A DNA stretch of 34,515 nucleotides. Origin: a bacterium. GTDB lineage: Bacteria > Patescibacteriota > Minisyncoccia > JAHIHE01 > DAOWLE01. The first letter of the stretch is position 1; the number at the start of each line of letters is the position of its first letter. Positions 8,049 through 16,909 of this stretch are shown in pieces. The DNA lies in the NCBI GenBank assembly GCA_030643545.1, contig DAOWLE010000021.1:1-34515 (forward strand). The letters are read 5' to 3'. The notes beneath the pieces are model-generated. The model had not been told where the DNA came from. It did not search any database and saw only the letters and a list, made by a program, of their open reading frames with translations. The translations under genes and the position numbers were made by a program.

Positions 8049-8128
8049 GTCATTCCTGCGAAGGCAGGAATCTACGCTTATAATTTATGTTTATTGTAAT
8101 AGTGGATTCCCGCCTACGCGGGAATGAT
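8049..8128. repeat. Dispersed repeat R1, two-hairpin type
   Basis: Two G+C-rich hairpins (ATTCCTGC..GCAGGAAT and ATTCCCGC..GCGGGAAT) are joined by about 30 A/T-rich bases, with GTCATTCC and GGAATGAT at the ends. It is nearly identical to 24499-24578 (R2) and related to 22336-22407 (R3), 20120-20144 and 3892-3916. It lies between the GT4 and rpoD genes. No transposase is present, so it resembles a MITE-like or REP-like element. Confidence 0.75.
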
Positions 8129-8158
8129 ATTAGTTTTAATATCTTTAATTTAACATAT

Positions 8159-9307
8159 TTAATAAGTTTTAGCAAAAAATATTTGTTCAATATGTTCTTT
8201 TATCTCCTTTTCAAATCTTTCTTTTGAAAATTTTTCCGCTTGTTTTTTGATCTCATCAGAATTATATTTTTTTTCATTTTTCATTAATCGACGGACACCA
8301 TCGGCTAAAAGTTCCGGAACCGGTTCGTTAAAAAATTCGCCAGTCACTGATTCAATCATTGTTTCAGTCAATCCGCCTTTTCTATAAGCTAAAATCGGTT
8401 TACCAAAAGACATTGTTTCGCAAGCGGTAATTCCGAAATCATCCTCGCCGGAAAAAATAAATGCCCGGCAATCTTGATAATACTGCCTGATTTTTTCCTC
8501 CGGTTGAAAACCGAGAAATTTTATATTTTTCCGAGCCATTTTTTGCAAATCTTTTTTCTGCCTGCCTTCGCCGATAATTATTAAAGGAAGTTCTAATTTA
8601 TTAAACGCCTTAATCGCCAAATCAATTCTCTTATATGGACTCAGCCGTGAAATAATCAAAAAATATTTTTTAGCTGGTAGCTGGTAGCCCTGCCTGCCGG
8701 CAGGCAGGCTGGTAGCTGGTAGCTGGCGTATGCCTACCGGCGGATAAATTACTTTAGAATCGCGCGAGTAGTATTTTTTAATTTTCTCGGCTGTTGTTTT
8801 AGAATTGGCAATAAAATAATTAACGCGGTCAGCGGAAATTTTATCCCACATTCTGAAATAATGCAGTATTGGCAAAACAAAAAATTTTTTAATTTTTCCA
8901 ATTTTTCTTTCTTTAAGGTAATTATAATGCCAATCCCAAACAAAACGCATCGGCGCGTGACAATAAGAAATATGAATTGTTTTTGGCTTGGTGATAATTC
9001 CTTTGGCAAATGAATTTGAGCTGGAAATAACCAAATCAAAATCTCTTAAATCAAATGTTTCCGGCGCTGTCGGCAAGAACGGCAAAAGATATTCTTTTCG
9101 TTGCTGAAAGATTTTCGGAAATTTTTGCAAAAAAGAAGTTCTAATTTCGGCTTGAGGAAAATATTGTTCCATTTTTTTCTTATCGTAAAGTAAAGTATAA
9201 ATCGGAGCTTCCGGCCAAACGTTATGCAAAGAAAGGAGCACCTGTTCAGCGCCTCCAAAATTAGTCAGCCAATCGTGAACTAAAGCAATTTTCATTTTAT
9301 GTTTCAA
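8159..9307 (-). CDS. GT4-type glycosyltransferase
   Basis: GT-B fold retaining glycosyltransferases of family GT4 move a sugar from an NDP- or GDP-donor to a lipid- or sugar-linked acceptor. The N-terminal acceptor domain starts KIALVHDWLTNFGGAEQVL. The donor domain has FLIISRLSPYKRIDLAIKAF, IIGEGRQKKDL and the E-x7-E motif in GEDDFGITACETMSFGKPI. The overall pattern recalls WbaZ/MtfB-type mannosyltransferases, but the substrate is not certain. The TTG at 9307 has an AGGAGG four bases upstream inside the previous gene; an ATG at 9295 is the alternative. Residues around 210-218 (SLPAGRQG) come from an inserted palindrome. Confidence 0.85.
   Translation of the reverse strand: MKHKMKIALVHDWLTNFGGAEQVLLSLHNVWPEAPIYTLLYDKKKMEQYFPQAEIRTSFLQKFPKIFQQRKEYLLPFLPTAPETFDLRDFDLVISSSNSFAKGIITKPKTIHISYCHAPMRFVWDWHYNYLKERKIGKIKKFFVLPILHYFRMWDKISADRVNYFIANSKTTAEKIKKYYSRDSKVIYPPVGIRQLPATSLPAGRQGYQLPAKKYFLIISRLSPYKRIDLAIKAFNKLELPLIIIGEGRQKKDLQKMARKNIKFLGFQPEEKIRQYYQDCRAFIFSGEDDFGITACETMSFGKPILAYRKGGLTETMIESVTGEFFNEPVPELLADGVRRLMKNEKKYNSDEIKKQAEKFSKERFEKEIKEHIEQIFFAKTY
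8671..8727. repeat. In-frame palindrome within tandem heptamers
   Basis: A perfect 20-bp palindrome CCTGCCTGCCGGCAGGCAGG (8689-8708) is flanked on each side by tandem TAGCTGG units. It keeps the frame of the GT4 gene and adds QLPATSLPAGRQGYQLPA to the protein, between the two Rossmann-like domains. Confidence 0.85.
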
Positions 9308-10256
9308 TTATCCTCCTTCTATTTTTTCTAAATTTATTTCTTTCAAAATTTCTAAATTTACCTTGAGAGCGGAAATATCTGCCGAATTGAGGCCGTACAA
9401 TTTTCTGGCTGAAATCATGCGATTTAGCAGAAAGAGAAACTTGTTTTAATTCAGAAATTTCATTAAGCAGTTTTTCTTCTATTTTTTTTGTTAAAAAAGT
9501 CACCCTGTCCATTTTTTCTCTTGGATCAAAAATTAGTGCAATCTCAGCAAAATTGCTCGGACCGATTTTACGTGTTTTAATCTCAGAAAATTTTTGGAAA
9601 TTTTTTTCAAGAATTTTTTTTATTTTTTCTTCCAATTCAGGATTAGCCGTATCAACCAAAGAATCAACTATTTCTTTGCTTAAGCGATAGACCTCGTAAA
9701 AAATGTAAAAAGCGACCAAAACGGCTAAAATGCTGTCGGCAGCCGGATAAAATTTTACTAAAACCAAACCAATTAATACCGCTAATGAAGAGTAAACATC
9801 AGCTCGCGAATGTTCGGCATCGGCGACTAAAGCCAAAGAAGAAAATTTATTTCCTATGGAAAATTTTAATCTGGCCATCACTTCGTTAATAATTGCCGAA
9901 CAAGCCATTAAAATAATTCCCAGAATTGTAAAATGGGCGACTGTTTCTCCTGATAAAATATTTTTCACCACTTCAAATAAAATCCAGCAAGCGGAAAGAA
10001 AAAGCAAAACAACAACCATTAAGCCAGCTAAGCTTTCGTATCGTTCATGTCCGTAAGGATGTTCTTTGTCGGCTGGTTTTCCCGCCGCTTTGATTCCAAG
10101 AAAAGTTATTAATGAAGAAGCAAAATCAACCATAGAATGCAAACCTTCAGCCATCAGGACAAAGCTTTGGCTGAAAAATCCAACAGCAATTTTAACAATA
10201 GCCATTATTAAATTGACTAAACTTGAGATTAAAGATAAACTTTTTGGATTTTTCAT
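9297..10256 (-). CDS. Cation diffusion facilitator (CDF) family transporter
   Basis: CDF proteins export divalent metals (Zn, Fe, Mn, Co) in exchange for protons. About six hydrophobic helices are visible. The metal-site motifs are present: LMAEGLHSMVDF in helix 2, HPYGHERYESLAG in the following loop, and VADAEHSRADVYSSLAVL in helix 5. A cytoplasmic C-terminal domain follows and ends in a basic Arg/Lys/Phe tail. The start chosen is ATG 10256 (MKNPKSLSLISS); a TTG at 10268 is in frame but has no ribosome site. The 3' end overlaps the GT4 gene by 11 bases if that gene starts at TTG. Confidence 0.88.
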   Translation of the reverse strand: MKNPKSLSLISSLVNLIMAIVKIAVGFFSQSFVLMAEGLHSMVDFASSLITFLGIKAAGKPADKEHPYGHERYESLAGLMVVVLLFLSACWILFEVVKNILSGETVAHFTILGIILMACSAIINEVMARLKFSIGNKFSSLALVADAEHSRADVYSSLAVLIGLVLVKFYPAADSILAVLVAFYIFYEVYRLSKEIVDSLVDTANPELEEKIKKILEKNFQKFSEIKTRKIGPSNFAEIALIFDPREKMDRVTFLTKKIEEKLLNEISELKQVSLSAKSHDFSQKIVRPQFGRYFRSQGKFRNFERNKFRKNRRRIIET

Positions 10257-10275
10257 AAAAAATGACAATGATATT

Positions 10276-11640
10276 TTAAAGCAAACTTTTTTGTCCTATT
10301 GAACTGCCTTTTTTGATTCCTTCTTTTTCTTCTGAAGAAAAAATTTCAATTTTTCCAAACTCGCCGTCATAACCGGGATGAATTTTAACTTTTTCTTCGC
10401 GAATTCTTATAATTCCTTCGGCGATTAAAGAAGAAGCGACGCTTTCTATTTCTTCTTTGCTTTTGTCCAAAAGAATTTCAAACTCGCTTCCTAAATTACT
10501 GACCATTTTCTTATATTCTTCCTGAACTGTTTTACTCGCTTTGCCCATTCCAAAAGTGTCAGCAATTATTTCTTGCAAAGGAATCAAACATTTAAAAGGT
10601 ATAATTTTTTTCGGCTTTCTGCCTTTAGGACGGTCAGCCAGTTTTTCAACCCTGTTCATTACGCCGACTGTGAGCGGTTTGCCACACTTAGGACAAATAT
10701 TTTTATGCTCTTTGGTTTCTTTTGGAGAAAAAACAATCTGGCAATTTCTATGCCCGTCAAAATGATATTTTCCTTCTTGAGGAAAAAATTCAATTGTTGA
10801 AATTAATTTTAACATTTGAGAATTTTGAGAAATTTTAGCGCCTAATTTTATCGCTTCAATAATTGCTTGATAATTTAATTCTTCACCTTCAAAAAGATTT
10901 GCCTCTCGGCCTAAATTCGCCGGAGAGTGGGCGTCAGAATTGGAAATTAAAGTGATATTATCCAAAGCTGACCATCTCCAATTCATTGCCGGATCCGAAG
11001 AAAGTCCGGTTTCAATAGCGTAAATATATTTTGTCCAATCGCCAAAACATTCTTCCAAAGAATCAAATCCTGATTGCGAGCCAAAAACACCAAACCAAGG
11101 AGTCCAGGCATGAGCCGGAATTAAAATACAATCTTCGGAAATATTTAAAATAATTTTCAATAATTCTTCAGAATCCAACCCCAAAATCGGGCGACCGTCA
11201 GATTTTAAATTGCCAATCCAACTAAGCTGGGTATTTATTTTATTAACAATATCAAAACTTGGAGCAAAAATTATATTGTGAATTCTCCTGCCGCGCCCGT
11301 TTTTGGAATAAATACTGCTAATTTCGCTAGTCAAAATAAATCTTGTTTTATTCTCTTCGCTCTTATTGCTTTTGTTTTTCTCATTAATAAATTTTTCCTC
11401 ATTTTCTCCGCCTACGGCGGATCCGCCGTAGGCGGAAACTTTTAATTTATAAAGTCCCGGTTCTGCCGGCTCTAATTTTTCTTTAAGCTCGGCAAGCCAC
11501 TGCGGATGCGTAAAATCGCCAGTTCCTAAAACTTTTATGCCTTTTATTCGCGCCCATTTGTCCAAACTTTCAACATTCATTTCCTGGCTTACTGCTCTGG
11601 AATATTTTGAGTGAATATGAAAATCAGCGATAAATTTCAT
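10276..11640 (-). CDS. Endonuclease Q-like PHP-domain protein
   Basis: EndoQ nicks DNA 5' of uracil, hypoxanthine or abasic sites in some archaea and bacteria. The PHP metal site is visible as FHIHSKYSRA (residues 7-16), GTGDFTHPQWL (39-49), LIPAHAWTPW and ISNSDAHS. A zinc-finger-like segment contains C..ICPKCGK, followed by the DRPKGRKPKKIIPF stretch and a helical C-terminus, matching the EndoQ/TIGR00375 layout at 454 residues. A palindrome inserted at about residues 69-79 adds SAYGGSAVGG. It has its own promoter upstream. Activity on damaged bases is inferred from family resemblance. Confidence 0.78.
   Translation of the reverse strand: MKFIADFHIHSKYSRAVSQEMNVESLDKWARIKGIKVLGTGDFTHPQWLAELKEKLEPAEPGLYKLKVSAYGGSAVGGENEEKFINEKNKSNKSEENKTRFILTSEISSIYSKNGRGRRIHNIIFAPSFDIVNKINTQLSWIGNLKSDGRPILGLDSEELLKIILNISEDCILIPAHAWTPWFGVFGSQSGFDSLEECFGDWTKYIYAIETGLSSDPAMNWRWSALDNITLISNSDAHSPANLGREANLFEGEELNYQAIIEAIKLGAKISQNSQMLKLISTIEFFPQEGKYHFDGHRNCQIVFSPKETKEHKNICPKCGKPLTVGVMNRVEKLADRPKGRKPKKIIPFKCLIPLQEIIADTFGMGKASKTVQEEYKKMVSNLGSEFEILLDKSKEEIESVASSLIAEGIIRIREEKVKIHPGYDGEFGKIEIFSSEEKEGIKKGSSIGQKSLL
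11407..11436. repeat. Perfect 30-bp palindrome inserted in the EndoQ-like gene
   Basis: The sequence is self-complementary around GGATCC, with arms TCCGCCTACGGCGGA / TCCGCCGTAGGCGGA. It encodes the extra SAYGGSAVGG peptide without breaking the frame. A closely related copy is at 28819-28847 in a broken tRNA gene. Confidence 0.9.
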
Positions 11641-11678
11641 AGTTATTTACGCTTTAATTATTTTAATTTCACTTTTTT

Positions 11679-11707
11679 ATTATAAAACAAATTCTTTTAT
11701 ATTTCAA
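11679..11707 (-). promoter_or_regulatory. Predicted promoter of the EndoQ-like gene
   Basis: On the minus strand TTGAAA (11707-11702) is followed after 17 bases by a perfect TATAAT (11684-11679), about 40 bases before the ATG at 11640. It lies in the gap after the SufB-like gene. Confidence 0.6.
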
Positions 11708-11715
11708 GCCGAAAT

Positions 11716-12684
11716 TTACGCTTCCAAAAATCCATTCACGATTAAATCAATTGCTTGTTTTTCCGTGAGTCCGCGCATTCGTAAATAATTTAATTCTTCT
11801 TCGGAAATTTTTCCGATTGACGCTTCGTGAGTGATTTGCGCTTTTTTGTTTTGACAAACTAATTCTGGGATGAGTTTGATAATTGATTTTTCGACAATCC
11901 TGCCTCGTCGGCAGGCAAGCTCAGAATGGAATTTTTCAGAACTAACTAATAATCCTTGGCAATCAAGATGACCTTTGCTTTCTGCTTCGGCCCTGACTTG
12001 AGAATGAGCGCTTATCCTGCTGTTTTCTTTTCCAACTAATCTTAATTTTATTATTCCGGACGAATTTTTTTCTTTCAAAATCAAAATATCATTAATGTTT
12101 ATATCAGATTGAATGGAATTTATAATAATGTTCAAATTTGCGCTTGCTTTTTCAAAGGTGTTTATTCGGGTATTAATTTTAAGTTTTTTCGGCGATTGGA
12201 AATTTTTGTAAGAATAATCTAATTTAGAATTTTTTTCTAAAATAAACTGATAATCCGATTCAACAATATCGCTTTTGTCCCAAGATTGGATATGCTCGTA
12301 TTTCAAAGCGGAATTTTCTTTTAAAATAATTTTTCCCTGGGCTTTGTGTTGACCGGATAAGTTTTTTCTTTGGGAATTACAAATTCCCTGAAGATTAACT
12401 TTTAAATTTTTTTCAATCACCAAAAGATTTTGAAGATTTTGCTTAGTATTTTTTGCGGCGATAGAAACACAGGTTGAAAAATAAGAACTGATATTTTTTT
12501 TCACCCAGATAAAATAACCCTGCTTCGGCTTTTTTTGAAAATATTTTTTTGTCCAATTATATTTTTCCCAGGCGATTTTGCTTGGTAAAATTTCAACGCC
12601 GCTTATTCGGCAAATTTTTGGAGTTTTATTATCTATTTGCGCATAAGCCGGCTTGTAAATGTTTTTTGCATTTTTCATAGCCAT
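11716..12684 (-). CDS. SufB/SufD-like Fe-S cluster scaffold protein
   Basis: SufB and SufD form a beta-helix scaffold that works with the ATPase SufC to assemble Fe-S clusters. The C-terminal family signature is clear: THEASIGKISEEELNYLRMRGL and the end IDLIVNGFLEA. The preceding beta-rich part has SRISAHSQVRAEAESKGHLDCQG. At 322 residues it is shorter than SufB (about 480) and resembles the small SufBD proteins of archaea and CPR. About 56 bases overlap the end of sufC, so a later start is possible. A palindrome at 11899-11915 adds LACRRGRI in place of a conserved loop. No SufS or SufU gene is present nearby. Confidence 0.8.
   Translation of the reverse strand: MAMKNAKNIYKPAYAQIDNKTPKICRISGVEILPSKIAWEKYNWTKKYFQKKPKQGYFIWVKKNISSYFSTCVSIAAKNTKQNLQNLLVIEKNLKVNLQGICNSQRKNLSGQHKAQGKIILKENSALKYEHIQSWDKSDIVESDYQFILEKNSKLDYSYKNFQSPKKLKINTRINTFEKASANLNIIINSIQSDININDILILKEKNSSGIIKLRLVGKENSRISAHSQVRAEAESKGHLDCQGLLVSSEKFHSELACRRGRIVEKSIIKLIPELVCQNKKAQITHEASIGKISEEELNYLRMRGLTEKQAIDLIVNGFLEA
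11899..11915. repeat. Small in-frame hairpin in the SufB-like gene
   Basis: CCTGCC-TCGTC-GGCAGG resembles a shortened version of the palindrome at 8689-8708. It adds Arg-rich residues (CRRGR) close to the C-terminal core. Confidence 0.6.
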
Positions 12685-13378
12685 ATTTTTTAATTGTTTT
12701 TAAAACTTGGCGATAATCTTTTCCTTGGCAGACAATTTTTCCGGCGATCATTATATTTACTTTTTGCGGCTTTAAAAATTTTAAAATTTCGCCGGAGTGG
12801 GTGATAATCAAAACAGAAACTTTTTTATCAATTAAATCTTTTTTAATTATTTCGGCGACCATTTCCACTTTTTTCAAATCCAAACCGGAATCTATTTCAT
12901 CAAAGATAACCATTTTTGGCTTTAAAGATAAAATTTGCAGAAGTTCGGATATTTTTTTCTCGCCGCCGGAAAAATCAACATTTATTTCTCTGTTTAAAAA
13001 ATTTAAATTGACAGATTGTTTTTTAATTTTTGTATTTTTGGAAAGTTTAAGATGAGAAGATGGAACTTTAGAAATTTTTTTCAAAAGATTGGAAAATTTT
13101 ACTCCTTTAATCGCCGGCGGATTTTGCCAGGACAAAACCAATCCCATTTTTACTCTTTTTTCCGGAGACAGTTTGGAAATTTCCTTTCCATTAAAAAAAA
13201 TCTTTCCTTCTGCGGATTTAAATTTCGGATTTCCGGCAATTACCTGAACAAAAGTGCTTTTTCCGCTGGCATTTGGACCCAGCAGCGCCTGAACTTCCCC
13301 TTTTTTTATTTCCAAATCAATCCCTTTCAAAATTTCCTTATTGTCCTTTTTAAGTTTTAGATTTTTAATCTTCAGCAT
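12629..13378 (-). CDS. sufC: Fe-S cluster assembly ATPase SufC
   Basis: SufC is the ABC-type ATPase of the SUF Fe-S assembly complex. Walker A is GPNASGKST at about 35-43. The signature motif is VDFSGGEKKISELLQIL, followed by Walker B MVIFDEIDSGLD and the switch His in VLIITHSG. The length of about 250 residues is typical. The chosen start is ATG 13378 (MLKIKNLKLKKD); a TTG at 13387 overlaps the upstream stop as TTGA and would add three residues. It is followed by the SufB-like gene with an overlap, so the pair is probably cotranscribed. Confidence 0.9.
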   Translation of the reverse strand: MLKIKNLKLKKDNKEILKGIDLEIKKGEVQALLGPNASGKSTFVQVIAGNPKFKSAEGKIFFNGKEISKLSPEKRVKMGLVLSWQNPPAIKGVKFSNLLKKISKVPSSHLKLSKNTKIKKQSVNLNFLNREINVDFSGGEKKISELLQILSLKPKMVIFDEIDSGLDLKKVEMVAEIIKKDLIDKKVSVLIITHSGEILKFLKPQKVNIMIAGKIVCQGKDYRQVLKTIKKYGYEKCKKHLQAGLCANR

Positions 13379-13383
13379 AAGCT

Positions 13384-16008
13384 TCAAAACCCTATTTTCA
13401 AACTAACAATTTCAAACGGTTTGACTTCCATTTTAATTTTTTCGCCTTGGAAGTCAATTTCCTTTTCTTCCTGCTCCAATAAATTTACAATTTTTACCGT
13501 TTTTGGTTTTTTAAATAATGTAATTTCCGTTTTGGTTTTTTCTCCTTTTGTTTCAAAAAATCTCAAAATTATTTCATCATCTTTCTCGGATTTTTTCAGC
13601 GTGGCAAGAATAATATTATTCGGCTTTATTTCAAGAAAAGACATTTCAGAAGGCAAAGATTTTTTATTAGAATCTGAATCGTCGTTATTTTCAAATGGCA
13701 ATTGCAGAGCTTTCGGGCGGAAACTTGATTCATATGCTTTAACAAAAGAAGATGCTTGCTTCCAATCTTTTTGATGCGGGAAAATAGAATAATAAAAACA
13801 ATGCTTGCCAAATTCCGCAGCATCCGGAACCGGAACAGTTGGTCCCATTTTGCCATCGCCTGAAACCATCTGAACGCTTCGAAACAAAGTAAGATAAATA
13901 TTTCCGTCCCTTATTTCATTTTCCGGAGTGCCGGCGTTAATTACCGTCAACCCTTTATTTTTATCAGAATAATCAATCCAATTTAAAGAAGGAAAAATTC
14001 CAGAGGGCTGTTCTTTCCATTCTTTATTTTGCTTGGCATAATGCTGGTTTGTGGCTCGTTCAACAACTCCGAACTGGGATTCGCAATTATATTTTTTTGA
14101 TTTAATATCAGTGAAAAATCTCACTCTTGCTCTGATATGGGGATGCTGATTATCAATTAAAGTGGTAAAATCAATTCGTGGAATATCTTTGTAAATAATT
14201 ATTTCTTTGGCAAAAGAAAAGAATTTATGACGCCACAAAAGCGGTTTCATTTTGTGCAAAAGGCGGTATGGCCAGCGAAGAGAAAGATAACCGCCTTTAA
14301 TTTTAATCACTGTCCTTATCGGACTTTCTTTAATTTCAAATTTCTTCACTTTAAAAGAACCGTATTTTATTCCGTCGCCTCCTTCTGTTTTAAAAGGTTC
14401 GTCCAGAATCTGCCGATGGTAGTAAAGGTCGCCGAGTTCTTCTTCTAAAACTAAAGAATTTCCGCCGGCAATCCATTTTCCTTTTTGGTAAATATCAATC
14501 AAGCCGTTTTCCGGATTTACTTTAAATTTAAAAAAAGAATTTTTGATAATATTTCCGTTATTTTTTAAATAAACGGATGTTTTTTTGAGTTGCGGTTTTC
14601 TTGTTAAAACTTTGTATGTCTGAAAGCCAAGAGCGGGGACTGTGGCGACAAAACCAATTCTTACCTTGCGCAAAGAATAATCTTCATGCCTGACGGACTG
14701 TAAAATTTCCACTTCTATTTCTTCTTTATTGCTTTTTAATCCTTTAATTGCTTTAATTTTTCCTCTTTCAAAATTCAATTCTATTTCTGTCCAGTTTTTT
14801 ATTTCAAAACCAAGAGGATTAAAAACTATAATATTTGCTTTTACTTTTAACGACTTAGCGATATTGGCAAGAGATTCTTCTGAAATTTCCGAGATTTCGT
14901 TTTTAAGCTGGCGAAAAATTTCTTTTACTTCAGGATAGCAATCGTCAATTCCGGTTCCCGGCAAAACATCGTGGAATCCTAAAAATAATATGTCTCTCCA
15001 TGATTCTCTAAGTTCGTCTGAAGGATAATTATTTTTATTAGACAGCATATACGAAATAACTGCCCAGCGCTCGCAAGTTAAAATTAAATTTTCGTATTTT
15101 CTTGTTCCCTGCTTAATCCATATTCTGGTTGAAGCGCAGTCCGGAAAAACTTCGGAAAATTTTCCAGAATATAATTCCCCTTTTCTGATTTCTAATTTTT
15201 GTTTTCGCGCTTCTTTTTCCATCGCTTTGAAAAAATCAACAGATCTTGAAATTTTCATTTCCGCGTCTTTATATTTTTTATTCCATTTTTCAACTTCGTC
15301 GGAAGTTTCCGGCTGAGGCGGGGTAACTCCGCTTCCGGAAGGCATTAAAATATGGGAAGTTGCCGCAAGTTCTTTTAATTCTTTATAACTTTTTCTTAAT
15401 TTTTGCAGATCCAAACCGGCGCGATAACCCTTTGGCATCCAATGGCTTAAAATTTTCGTGCCGTCCAATCCTTTCCAATAAAATTCCGAGAATTTCTTTT
15501 TATCCGCGCCGCGCCTAAAAGCAAAATATTTGTATCCTGATTTTTTATAAATTTGCGGAAGCTGGGCATTATAGCCGAAACTGTCAGCGCCCCACATCAC
15601 CGGAACATCAATGCCGAATTTTTCTTTTAAATATTTTTTTCCAAAAAGAATTTCCCTGACTAATGTTTCTCCGTTGGCTAACATCGTATCAGCCATCAAA
15701 TATTCGCCGTCAGCAATTTCAATTTTTCCCTGCTGGATGAATTTCTTGATTTTTGAAAAAAGTTTTGGATTTCTATTTTCAATTTTTTCCAGCAGAAATG
15801 TCTGTTCAATGAGAAATTTGTAATCGGTTGTTTCAATCAGTTCAATCGCTTTTTTTAAAATCAGATCAATGTTGATATAAAAATAATCCTCTTTGGTAAA
15901 AACCCAAACTGCATCATAATGAGTATGAGGGACAAGATAAATGGTGTCTTTTCTTTTTGTTTTTTGAGATTTTTTTTGTTTGATTTTTTTAGATTGTTTT
16001 TTACGCAT
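13384..16008 (-). CDS. GH38 family alpha-mannosidase
   Basis: GH38 enzymes hydrolyse alpha-mannosides using a zinc-bound retaining mechanism. The zinc and substrate motif HTHYDAVW is at residues 28-35. The nucleophile Asp lies in WGADSFGYNAQLPQI (Asp142), where most members have DTFGHSAQ. The middle and C-terminal beta domains follow, for 874 residues in total, a normal size. The first 20 residues are strongly Lys-rich with no signal peptide, so it is probably cytoplasmic. It overlaps or abuts sufC and may share its transcript. An MPGP-type phosphatase lies upstream and a GH130 gene elsewhere in the window. The natural glycan is unknown. Confidence 0.9.
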   Translation of the reverse strand: MRKKQSKKIKQKKSQKTKRKDTIYLVPHTHYDAVWVFTKEDYFYINIDLILKKAIELIETTDYKFLIEQTFLLEKIENRNPKLFSKIKKFIQQGKIEIADGEYLMADTMLANGETLVREILFGKKYLKEKFGIDVPVMWGADSFGYNAQLPQIYKKSGYKYFAFRRGADKKKFSEFYWKGLDGTKILSHWMPKGYRAGLDLQKLRKSYKELKELAATSHILMPSGSGVTPPQPETSDEVEKWNKKYKDAEMKISRSVDFFKAMEKEARKQKLEIRKGELYSGKFSEVFPDCASTRIWIKQGTRKYENLILTCERWAVISYMLSNKNNYPSDELRESWRDILFLGFHDVLPGTGIDDCYPEVKEIFRQLKNEISEISEESLANIAKSLKVKANIIVFNPLGFEIKNWTEIELNFERGKIKAIKGLKSNKEEIEVEILQSVRHEDYSLRKVRIGFVATVPALGFQTYKVLTRKPQLKKTSVYLKNNGNIIKNSFFKFKVNPENGLIDIYQKGKWIAGGNSLVLEEELGDLYYHRQILDEPFKTEGGDGIKYGSFKVKKFEIKESPIRTVIKIKGGYLSLRWPYRLLHKMKPLLWRHKFFSFAKEIIIYKDIPRIDFTTLIDNQHPHIRARVRFFTDIKSKKYNCESQFGVVERATNQHYAKQNKEWKEQPSGIFPSLNWIDYSDKNKGLTVINAGTPENEIRDGNIYLTLFRSVQMVSGDGKMGPTVPVPDAAEFGKHCFYYSIFPHQKDWKQASSFVKAYESSFRPKALQLPFENNDDSDSNKKSLPSEMSFLEIKPNNIILATLKKSEKDDEIILRFFETKGEKTKTEITLFKKPKTVKIVNLLEQEEKEIDFQGEKIKMEVKPFEIVSLKIGF

Positions 16009-16057
16009 AGATTTTTTAAATAATTTAAGAATTACGATTTAAGAATTAAGAATGAAT

Positions 16058-16882
16058 TTATTTCAAAACAAAGCTTTCAATTCCTTTTACCCATCCTTCC
16101 GGACCAATTCCATTTATTCTATAAAGCTTGGAAAATTTAATTTTCGGATTCCAGATTCCATTTTTGTTTTTAACTAAAATTGGAACATCAACAACTTTTA
16201 ACATTGATAAATCATTCAAACTGTCTCCCAATCCGATTGTTTTAATTTCACCAAATTCTTTTTGAAAAAGTTTTGCTAAGATTTTTACCGCCTTTCCTTT
16301 GCCAGCGTTTTTGCCAAAAATATTATAATACCGTCCGCCGTGAGTAAAATTAAATCCCGCTTTTTTTATTTTTTCAAAAAGAATTTTTTCTTTTTCTGCC
16401 TCATCTTTATTGGAATTATTTAATAAGATAAAACTTTCATTATAATTTTTTCTCTTGGCTAATTTTGCCATTTTAAGAGACAGTCCCGAATCTTCTGAAA
16501 CTTCTTTTGCGCTCATATCGCCAAAACCTTTAATTTTAAATCCGGTTTCTTTTTTAATTTTATTCAGAACTGCCCTTAATTTTTTATACGGTTCACTCAG
16601 TTCAATTATGAAATAATTTTTTGATGATTTGGAATATGGAAAAGAAAAAGAAAAATAATTTTTCGGAATAAAAATTGCTCCGCCATTTTCAGCGATAAAA
16701 GGAGTGTTATTTTTTAATTTTTTTTGAAAATATTCATTTTCCGCTTGAGTTTTGCAAGTGCAAAAAACCACCGGAATTTTTTTCTCTTTCAAAATTTTCA
16801 GATACGGCAAAGCTTTTTTAAAAGAATAATTAAAACCGTCAAGCAATGTTCCGTCTAAATCCGTAAAAATAATTTGTTTCAT
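16058..16882 (-). CDS. HAD-IIB phosphatase, mannosyl-3-phosphoglycerate phosphatase-like
   Basis: The HAD motifs are complete: FTDLDGTLLDG (residues 6-16) with the nucleophile Asp8, FCTCKTQAENEYF near 60, and GLGDSLNDLSML near the C-terminus. AENGGAIFIPKNYF and the long cap with FKIKGFGDMSAKEVSEDSGL match mannosyl-3-phosphoglycerate phosphatase, which makes the compatible solute mannosylglycerate. The corresponding synthase was not recognised here, so another sugar-phosphate substrate is possible. The gene is 274 residues long and diverges from the PEGA gene across a repeat-bearing gap. Confidence 0.8.
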   Translation of the reverse strand: MKQIIFTDLDGTLLDGFNYSFKKALPYLKILKEKKIPVVFCTCKTQAENEYFQKKLKNNTPFIAENGGAIFIPKNYFSFSFPYSKSSKNYFIIELSEPYKKLRAVLNKIKKETGFKIKGFGDMSAKEVSEDSGLSLKMAKLAKRKNYNESFILLNNSNKDEAEKEKILFEKIKKAGFNFTHGGRYYNIFGKNAGKGKAVKILAKLFQKEFGEIKTIGLGDSLNDLSMLKVVDVPILVKNKNGIWNPKIKFSKLYRINGIGPEGWVKGIESFVLK

Positions 16883-16909
16883 TTTTGTATAATTTAGTGT
16901 TTTTTAAAA

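Noticed and set aside
8749-9258. Minus-strand ORFs inside the GT4 gene in other frames
   Set aside because: They are out-of-frame shadows; the GT4 frame has continuous family motifs and needs no frameshift.
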